Origin: an uncultured Burkholderiales bacterium
Lineage (GTDB): Bacteria > Pseudomonadota > Gammaproteobacteria > Burkholderiales > Burkholderiaceae_D
Assembly (NCBI GenBank): GCA_903904635.1
Contig: CAIVDH010000152.1
Location: forward strand, 1-11,028
Length of the DNA: 11,028 bases
Reading direction: 5' to 3'
A program made the position numbers and the translations under genes. The number at the start of each line of letters is the position of its first letter. Position 1 is the first letter of the stretch. The notes under the pieces were generated by a model. The model was given only the letters and a program-made list of their open reading frames with translations, did not search any database and was not told the DNA's origin. This document shows, piece by piece, positions 6,094-11,028 of this stretch.

Positions 6094-8733
6094 ATGACTG
6101 TAACTGAGCGCACCAGCCTTGATAGCCACACTCCCATGATGCGTCAGTATCTGAGCATCAAGGCGGAGCATCCGCACACGCTGCTGTTTTACCGGATGGG
6201 CGATTTTTACGAATTGTTTTTTGATGATGCTGAAAAAGCCTCTCGTCTCTTGGGTATTACGCTCACACAGCGTGGTAACTCTAACGGTAATCCGATAAAA
6301 ATGGCCGGCGTACCGTTTCACGCTGCAGATCAATATCTGGTCAAACTCGTCAAGCTCGGTGAATCGGTCGCTATTTGCGAACAAGTTGGCGATCCGGCTA
6401 CCAGCAAAGGGCCAGTCGAGCGACGCGTACAGCGCGTCATCACACCAGGCACACTGACCGACACCGAGCTGCTGCCAGAAAAAGCGGATCGTCCGCTACT
6501 GGCACTGTGCATACAGAGCAAACGCAAAAATATATCGCTGGGACTGGCTTGGTTGTCGCTGGCAAGCGGACGCTTCTGCATTACTGAAATTCATACAGAT
6601 GAGTCAGCATTAAGTGCGCGCATCAAACAAGAACTGGAACGTATCGCACCAGCAGAAATATTATTAGATCAGCAGACAGATTCTCTTTTCCAAAATAATA
6701 CAGGCGCAAAACTGACGCTGGTACCGGACTGGCATTTCAATACAGAGGCCGGTGAAAAAGCCTTACAAGAACAACTAGGCGCTGCCACACTGGCGGGCTT
6801 CGGTGTCAACGGCCAATCCGCTGCGCTGGGTGCAGCTGGCGCAGTGCTGCTTTATGCACGCAGCACACAAGGCAAGAGCCTGCAGCATGTACGTTCACTG
6901 ATTGTTGAAGCAGAAAATACATGCATAGGACTGGATGCAGCAACCCGGCGCAATCTGGAGCTGACTGAATCATTACGCGGCAACTCGCCCACACTGTTTT
7001 CATTACTGGATCATTGTCGTACTGCGATGGGCTCTCGCCTGCTGCGCCATTGGCTGCATCATCCCAGCCGCGAGCAGCAAATTGCACGCGACCGTCATGC
7101 GGCCATTACAAATTTATTGGCAATCGACGCCTGCGACAAATTGTCATCAACATTAGCCGCTGTACCCGATATAGAACGCATCGCTACCCGTATCGCGCTC
7201 TTGAGTGCAAGGCCTCGCGATCTGGCAGGCTTACGAAGTGGTCTGGCGCAGCTACCAGCACTTGAAAGTTTGATTGATAACGCGACTGAGAGCGCATTGT
7301 TAAAGCAAATCATCAGCCAACTAGCCACGCCGGATGACTGTCTGGGTCTGCTGGAACGCGCAATCGCCACGGAGCCAGCCGCCATGGTGCGCGATGGCGG
7401 CGTGATTGCTGCAGGCTTTGATGAAGAGCTCGATGCATTACGTGGTCTTTCAGAAAACGCTGGTCAATATTTACTCGATCTGGAAACCCGCGAACGGGCA
7501 CGTACCGGCATCACTAATCTGCGCGTTGAATACAATAAAGTACATGGCTTTTATATTGAAGTCACGAACGGCCAGACAGCGAAAGTGCCGGATGATTATC
7601 GTCGTCGGCAAACACTGAAAAACGCTGAGCGTTACATCACACCTGAACTAAAAGCATTTGAAGACAAAGCATTGTCAGCACAAGATCGTGCATTGGCCAG
7701 AGAAAAATATTTATACGAGCAGCTGATACAAGATCTGGCAATTTTTATCGCGCCGCTACAAACCATCGCGCATGCGGTTGCAAGCCTGGATGTCTTGGTC
7801 GCACTGGCACATCATGCGCTGCGTCACAACTGGTGCCAGCCTGTGCTGACCAACACAACAGGCATACAGGTGTCGCAAGGTCGGCATCCGGTTGTGGAGG
7901 ATGTGATCGAACGCTTTATCGCCAACGATTGCCTGCTTTCACCTGAACGACGTTTACTGCTTATTACGGGCCCCAACATGGGTGGCAAATCGACTTACAT
8001 GCGTCAGCTTGCCTTAATCACGCTGCTAGCTTATGTGGGCAGCTACGTGCCAGCAGCAACGGCGGCAATAGGACCTATAGACCGCATTTTTACGCGCATC
8101 GGTGCGGCAGACGATTTGGCTGCAGGCTATTCAACCTTCATGGTCGAAATGACAGAATCAGCTGCGATTTTGCATGGCGCAACCGAGCATTCACTCGTGC
8201 TGATGGATGAAGTCGGTCGCGGTACCTCAACCTTTGACGGACTGGCGCTGGCGTGGGCGATTGCAATATGGTTACTTGAACAAAGCAAAAGCTACACGTT
8301 GTTTGCCACGCATTATTTTGAACTAACCCAATTGCCACAAACCCATCCAGGCTGCGCCAATGTGCATTTATCAGCAGTTGAACACAAAGACAGTATTGTT
8401 TTTTTACACGCCATAGAAGAAGGACCTGCATCGCAGAGCTACGGCTTACAAGTCGCTCAGCTTGCTGGGGTTCCTCAGCAGGTGATCAAAGCAGCGCGCA
8501 AGCATCTGGCAACACTTGAATCACAATCTCTGCAAGGGCGTGCGCAATTTGATTTATTTGCAGCAGGTATGATCGCAAATGATGACGCAAACATCAGCCA
8601 GCAAAGCAGCGCAGCAGCAATAGAAATCTCTGAGGCGATGCAAGCGCTGCGCAATATGGACCCTGATAGCTTCACACCGCGTTCAGCGCTTGATGAACTA
8701 TACCGTCTAAAAAAATTGGCAGATCAGGCGTGA
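6094..8733 (+). CDS. mutS: DNA mismatch repair ATPase MutS
   Basis: The 879-residue protein is full length for MutS. The mismatch-recognition Phe-X-Glu is present as F38-Y-E40 in [10 protein letters not shown]. The connector, lever and clamp domains follow, with [18 protein letters not shown] and [18 protein letters not shown] in the core. The ATPase has Walker [10 protein letters not shown] (626-634) and Walker [17 protein letters not shown] with Asp705-Glu706, then the ATHYFELT segment. Near the C-terminus QFDLF (818-822) fits a beta-clamp binding motif, and the final ~30 residues resemble the MutS tetramerisation tail. MutS binds base mismatches and recruits MutL. The ATG has no strong Shine-Dalgarno. 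The gene stands alone and converges with slyD, 72 bases apart. Confidence 0.98.
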   Translation: MTVTERTSLDSHTPMMRQYLSIKAEHPHTLLFYRMGDFYELFFDDAEKASRLLGITLTQRGNSNGNPIKMAGVPFHAADQYLVKLVKLGESVAICEQVGDPATSKGPVERRVQRVITPGTLTDTELLPEKADRPLLALCIQSKRKNISLGLAWLSLASGRFCITEIHTDESALSARIKQELERIAPAEILLDQQTDSLFQNNTGAKLTLVPDWHFNTEAGEKALQEQLGAATLAGFGVNGQSAALGAAGAVLLYARSTQGKSLQHVRSLIVEAENTCIGLDAATRRNLELTESLRGNSPTLFSLLDHCRTAMGSRLLRHWLHHPSREQQIARDRHAAITNLLAIDACDKLSSTLAAVPDIERIATRIALLSARPRDLAGLRSGLAQLPALESLIDNATESALLKQIISQLATPDDCLGLLERAIATEPAAMVRDGGVIAAGFDEELDALRGLSENAGQYLLDLETRERARTGITNLRVEYNKVHGFYIEVTNGQTAKVPDDYRRRQTLKNAERYITPELKAFEDKALSAQDRALAREKYLYEQLIQDLAIFIAPLQTIAHAVASLDVLVALAHHALRHNWCQPVLTNTTGIQVSQGRHPVVEDVIERFIANDCLLSPERRLLLITGPNMGGKSTYMRQLALITLLAYVGSYVPAATAAIGPIDRIFTRIGAADDLAAGYSTFMVEMTESAAILHGATEHSLVLMDEVGRGTSTFDGLALAWAIAIWLLEQSKSYTLFATHYFELTQLPQTHPGCANVHLSAVEHKDSIVFLHAIEEGPASQSYGLQVAQLAGVPQQVIKAARKHLATLESQSLQGRAQFDLFAAGMIANDDANISQQSSAAAIEISEAMQALRNMDPDSFTPRSALDELYRLKKLADQA

Positions 8734-8746
8734 GATAAACCAATAT

Positions 8747-8780
8747 AAAAAATGCCCCTATTCGATTTAAAGAGAGGCAT
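8747..8780 (-). terminator. Intrinsic terminator of slyD
   Basis: In the minus-strand transcript ATGCCtCT (8780 to 8773) pairs with AGgGGCAT (8759 to 8752), seven of eight pairs, and is followed by six U (A at 8747-8752 on the plus strand). It begins 25 bases after the slyD stop. On the plus strand no U-tract follows the stem, so it serves slyD and not mutS. Confidence 0.75.
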
Positions 8781-8805
8781 CAGATACAGCGCACAGACAA
8801 AAAAA

Positions 8806-9345
8806 TTACTGCAGTTGTATGGTGCGGAACTGATCATCATCTTCATCATCAACATGATGGTGATGACCATGCGGTCCATGTACATGCTGATGCGCGATTT
8901 CTTCTTCGCTGGCAGCACGCACTTCAATTACATTGAGCTCAAAACGCAGGGCAATGCCTGCAAGAGGATGATTACCATCCAACACGACCTTGCCATCGGC
9001 AATATCCGTCACTGTAAATACGCGAATATCTTCTTCATCATCATCCGCGTCATCAGGCGAACCTTCAAACTGCATACCGATTTCCAGCTCATCAGGCAAA
9101 GCCTGACGTGGTTCGATTTTGACCAGATCTGCATCGTATTCACCAAATGCATCTTCAGGATCCACATGAACCGTTATTTCATAACCGGCTTCATGATCAT
9201 TGAGTGCTTCTTCAATTTTTGGCAGAGTAGTACCGTAGCCGCCATGAAGATAGACCATAGGCTGCTGGCTTTCTTCGATCAGGCTACCTTGAGCATCTGA
9301 CAATTTGTAGTGCAGGGTAACGACCGTATTTTTAGCTATCTTCAT
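8806..9345 (-). CDS. slyD: FKBP-type peptidyl-prolyl isomerase SlyD
   Basis: The 179-residue protein starts MKIAKNTVVTLHYKLSD, the SlyD opening. It has the FKBP core (residues 1-70 and 125-145, with GNHPLAGIALRFELNVIEVRAASEEEIA), interrupted by the insert-in-flap chaperone domain (about 72-125). The tail is His-rich (H152, H154, H156, H159, H161-H164) followed by an acidic run, a metal-binding end linked in E. coli to Ni delivery for hydrogenase. SlyD isomerises X-Pro bonds and binds unfolded chains. An acidic stretch, PDDADDDEED at 97-106, sits in the insert domain and may be lineage-specific. AAGGAA a few bases before the ATG is the ribosome-binding site. The gene is divergent from roxA and convergent with mutS. 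Confidence 0.95.
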   Translation of the reverse strand: MKIAKNTVVTLHYKLSDAQGSLIEESQQPMVYLHGGYGTTLPKIEEALNDHEAGYEITVHVDPEDAFGEYDADLVKIEPRQALPDELEIGMQFEGSPDDADDDEEDIRVFTVTDIADGKVVLDGNHPLAGIALRFELNVIEVRAASEEEIAHQHVHGPHGHHHHVDDEDDDQFRTIQLQ

Positions 9346-9375
9346 GAAAAATTCCTTTCTTTCGAATCAGCGCGC

Positions 9376-9405
9376 ATTATAACTCCCCGCGCACACCAGG
9401 TTCAA
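9376..9405 (-). promoter_or_regulatory. slyD promoter
   Basis: On the minus strand TTGAAC (9405 to 9400) and a perfect TATAAT (9381 to 9376) are 18 bases apart. Transcription would start near 9369, giving a leader of about 24 bases that includes the AAGGAA ribosome-binding site. The -10 plus GC-rich discriminator, TATAATGCGCGC, is identical to that of dnaB. Confidence 0.75.
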
Positions 9406-9422
9406 TCAACAACGCTGCCAGA

Positions 9423-9428
9423 TATAAT
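9423..9428 (+). promoter_or_regulatory. Probable roxA -10 box
   Basis: A perfect TATAAT lies six bases before the ATG at 9435. The -35 would fall at about 9400-9406 (TTCAAT at 9401-9406 with a 16-base spacer), overlapping the slyD -35 on the other strand. No Shine-Dalgarno lies between it and the gene, so a leaderless transcript is implied. Confidence 0.5.
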
Positions 9429-9431
9429 GTG

Positions 9432-10589
9432 ATGATGAAAAAAACTAATCTCCTCGGTGAAATCACACCCAAGCAGTTCTTGCAAACATATTGGCAAAAA
9501 AAACCTTTGCTCGTACGTCAGGCGATACCAGGTATGTCTGCGCTGCTATCGCGCGAAACATTGTTTGATCTGGCTATACGTGACGATGTAGAGTCGCGGC
9601 TGATCACAAATTTCCGTCAGCAATGGAAAATGCAGCACGGCCCCCTATCGCAGCTACCCAAGCCCAACCAAAAAAACTGGACCATGCTTCTGCAAGGTGT
9701 CAACCTGCATGATGATGAGGCAGACAAACTACTCAATCAGTTCCGCTTCATTCCTGACAGCCGACTTGATGATTTGATGATCAGCTATGCCACTGACGGC
9801 GGCGGAGTTGGCCCGCATTTTGATTCCTACGATGTTTTTTTACTGCAGGTACATGGCAAGCGTCGCTGGCGTATCAGTGCGCAGAAAGATCTGACTCTGG
9901 AGGAAGGACTGCCACTGAAGATTTTGCGTAATTTCATTCCAGAAGCAGAATTTATACTCGAACCGGGCGATATGCTGTATCTGCCGCCTCATTACGCTCA
10001 TGAGGGCGTGGCCATAGGTGAGTGCATGACTTACTCGGTAGGGTTTAGAGCACCAGCATGGCAAGAGCTCGGCGAGCGCTTTCTGGAATTTATGGCTGAC
10101 TCTATTGATTTACCCGGTCGCTATACAGATGCGGGTCATTTAAGCCAACAGACGCCGGCCAAAATCAGCGATCACTTGCTAGAAACTGTCACCACTGAGC
10201 TATCGAAGCTGGCTTCCACTCCTGAGGACATCGCTATTTTTCTGGGGCAGCATCTGTCGGAACCGAAATCGTCAGTATTTTTTGAGCCGCCTGAGCGAGC
10301 GCTTTCCCCTGCAAAATTTATTGCAGCCATAGCTAAGCAAGGCCTCAAATTGCACCGTAAAACACGCATGCTGTATCGCAGCAGATATATTTTTATTAAT
10401 GGTGAGTCATTTCAACCAGGAGCCACGGATAGAAAATTATTAATGTCTCTGGCAGATGAAAAAATGCTAAGCGCAACTGACTTAAAATCGGCTTCACATG
10501 ATTTGCTGGAAAGCTTGCATGCCTGGTACTGCGAGGGCTGGATAGTTGTAAACCAGAGAGAAAATCTTTCGTCTGAAACAAAGCAGTGA
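9432..10589 (+). CDS. roxA: RoxA/YcfD-type ribosomal protein L16 arginine hydroxylase (JmjC-like cupin)
   Basis: The 385-residue protein is a 2-oxoglutarate/Fe(II) oxygenase of the cupin/JmjC group. The iron-binding HxD is in GVGPHFDSYDVFLLQVHG (H129, D131 from the 9432 ATG). The distal His is in YLPPHYAHEG (H190). HGKRRWRI and the FILEPGDMLYLPP strand are typical of YcfD. The C-terminal half (about 215-385) fits the dimerisation and winged-helix regions of that family, and the length is close to the E. coli protein. YcfD/RoxA hydroxylates an arginine of ribosomal protein L16. Three in-frame starts exist: GTG 9429, ATG 9432 and ATG 9435. The GTG abuts the TATAAT; a leaderless start would use 9435. 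The gene is divergent from slyD. The L16 substrate is inferred from family. Confidence 0.85.
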   Translation: MMKKTNLLGEITPKQFLQTYWQKKPLLVRQAIPGMSALLSRETLFDLAIRDDVESRLITNFRQQWKMQHGPLSQLPKPNQKNWTMLLQGVNLHDDEADKLLNQFRFIPDSRLDDLMISYATDGGGVGPHFDSYDVFLLQVHGKRRWRISAQKDLTLEEGLPLKILRNFIPEAEFILEPGDMLYLPPHYAHEGVAIGECMTYSVGFRAPAWQELGERFLEFMADSIDLPGRYTDAGHLSQQTPAKISDHLLETVTTELSKLASTPEDIAIFLGQHLSEPKSSVFFEPPERALSPAKFIAAIAKQGLKLHRKTRMLYRSRYIFINGESFQPGATDRKLLMSLADEKMLSATDLKSASHDLLESLHAWYCEGWIVVNQRENLSSETKQ

Positions 10590-10682
10590 ATGAATTTAAC
10601 CCGGATTAAAGCTAAAAGACGCAGATAGGGTTAAGCATCAAATCATACAAGAAAGAAAAGTCATTTAATTATCAAAAACGGC
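10590..10682. other. Noncoding gap after roxA
   Basis: I see no gene or clear terminator here. The only structure is a weak 7-bp inverted repeat, TTAACCC (10596-10602) and GGGTTAA (10628-10634), with a 25-base spacer. With the lipoprotein promoter and leader, the gene-free stretch runs 10590-10852. Confidence 0.4.
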
Positions 10683-10712
10683 TTGCAGATTTTTCACTAT
10701 CACCCGTATAAT
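10683..10712 (+). promoter_or_regulatory. Promoter of the terminal lipoprotein gene
   Basis: TTGCAG (10683-10688) and a perfect TATAAT (10707-10712) are 18 bases apart, the strongest sigma-70 layout in the window. Transcription would start near 10719, giving a leader of about 134 bases, which is long for a small lipoprotein gene. Confidence 0.75.
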
Positions 10713-10734
10713 TTCCGGTTAGGAAGTTTTGTAT

Positions 10735-10785
10735 ATGCGGCAGTGCGTCAATACTTGCTCTCGTATCGAAAAAACATCCTTCTAG
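10735..10785 (+). CDS. Possible 16-residue leader peptide
   Basis: An ATG at 10735 opens MRQCVNTCSRIEKTSF and stops at TAG 10783-10785. AGGAAG (10721-10726) lies eight bases upstream, a fair Shine-Dalgarno at the very start of the predicted transcript. It is in a different frame from the lipoprotein. The stop is four bases before an 18-bp palindrome, an arrangement that recalls a leader peptide. An ORF this short can arise by chance, so confidence is low. Confidence 0.25.
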   Translation: MRQCVNTCSRIEKTSF

Positions 10786-10789
10786 TGCG

Positions 10790-10807
10790 ATAACTACCGG
10801 TAGTTAT
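10790..10807. promoter_or_regulatory. 18-bp perfect palindrome in the lipoprotein leader
   Basis: ATAACTACC followed at once by GGTAGTTAT is an exact palindrome. As DNA it looks like a dimeric-repressor operator. As RNA it can fold into a 7-bp stem with a CCGG loop, 45 bases before the lipoprotein ATG. The sequence alone does not decide between the two. Confidence 0.55.
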
Positions 10808-10852
10808 TAATCTCATTTTAAAGCGTTACTTTTACTTAACTGAAGGAAAATC

Positions 10853-11028
10853 ATGAAAAAATCGTTGCTGATCGCTTCCCTGCTGGCTCTGGCTCTGGCT
10901 GCTTGCGGTAAAAAAGAAGAAGCTGCTGCTCCTGCACCTGCTGAAGCTCCTGCTGCTGCTGCTCCTGCTGCTGAAGCTCCTGCTGCTGCCGCTCCTGCTG
11001 CTGAAGCACCAGCTGCTGCTGCACCTGC
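10853..11028 (+). CDS. Small Ala/Pro-rich lipoprotein, truncated by window end
   Basis: The first 58 codons are visible and the frame is open at the window edge. The start ATG has AAGGAAAA just upstream. Residues 1-17 form a lipoprotein signal peptide: Lys2-Lys3, a hydrophobic Leu/Ala core, and lipobox LAAC with the acylated Cys18, followed by GKKEE. The +2 residue is Gly, which in the E. coli rule favours the outer membrane. After that the chain is almost only Ala, Pro and Glu, with the ten-residue unit EAPAAAAPAA repeated. Such tails are probably extended and could span part of the periplasm or cell wall. The promoter is strong. I do not know a defined function; similar small lipoproteins occur in related betaproteobacteria by my recollection. 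Confidence 0.85.
   Translation, partial: MKKSLLIASLLALALAACGKKEEAAAPAPAEAPAAAAPAAEAPAAAAPAAEAPAAAAP
10943..11028 (+). repeat. 30-bp tandem repeat inside the lipoprotein gene
   Basis: The unit beginning GAAGCTCCTGCTGCTG starts at 10943, 10973 and (as GAAGCACCAG) 11003, each encoding EAPAAAAPAA. The first two copies differ by a single synonymous base (GCT/GCC); the third has more synonymous changes and is cut by the window end. The copy number may vary by slippage. Confidence 0.9.

Noticed and set aside
8752..9300. A 182-codon plus-strand open frame antisense to slyD
   Set aside because: It lies opposite a clear slyD gene, has odd composition (many Ile, Phe, Met from reversed codons) and matches no family I know. 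Its start falls in the slyD terminator.
1..11028. Mobile elements, defence systems, CRISPR, RNA genes or foreign islands
   Set aside because: All gene-sized frames are core housekeeping genes; no direct-repeat array, transposase, integrase or tRNA was seen, and composition looks even.

Overview
This window reads as a stretch of core chromosome from a betaproteobacterium, most likely Burkholderiales and perhaps Oxalobacteraceae. The clues are the rpsF-priB-rpsR-rplI order with a betaproteobacterial-type PriB, the protein sequences of LexA, SlyD and MutS, and an Ala/Pro-rich lipoprotein of a kind I associate with that family. Family-level placement is an inference from memory, not a search. I see no integrase, transposase, tRNA, rRNA, CRISPR array or phage gene, and nothing that looks like a new defence or mobile system.

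Layout. Positions 1-99 (minus) are the first 33 codons of the replicative helicase dnaB. Positions 268-1751 (minus) are the operon rpsF-priB-rpsR-rplI, with a recognisable promoter, a leader hairpin that may be the S6:S18 autoregulatory element, and a strong intrinsic terminator before dnaB. Positions 1892-2648 (plus) are lexA behind two perfect LexA operators. trmJ (minus) converges on lexA and is divergent from suhB (plus). rhlE and mutS follow on the plus strand. slyD (minus) converges on mutS and shares its terminator side with it. A 2-oxoglutarate oxygenase of the RoxA/YcfD type runs divergently from slyD. The window ends inside a small lipoprotein gene with a 30-bp coding repeat.

Common themes. 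Ribosome and RNA functions dominate: S6, S18, L9, the tRNA-32 2'-O-methyltransferase TrmJ, the transcription-linked phosphatase SuhB, the RNA helicase RhlE, the L16 hydroxylase RoxA and the chaperone SlyD. Genome maintenance is the second theme: DnaB, PriB, LexA and MutS.

The most interesting signals are regulatory. A perfect TATAAT lies 6-7 bases before the ATG of both dnaB and roxA, with no Shine-Dalgarno, so both mRNAs may be leaderless. The slyD and roxA promoters overlap back to back. The lipoprotein has a long leader holding a possible 16-residue peptide ORF followed by an 18-bp perfect palindrome. The rhlE-mutS junction has four segments that can pair in two mutually exclusive ways.
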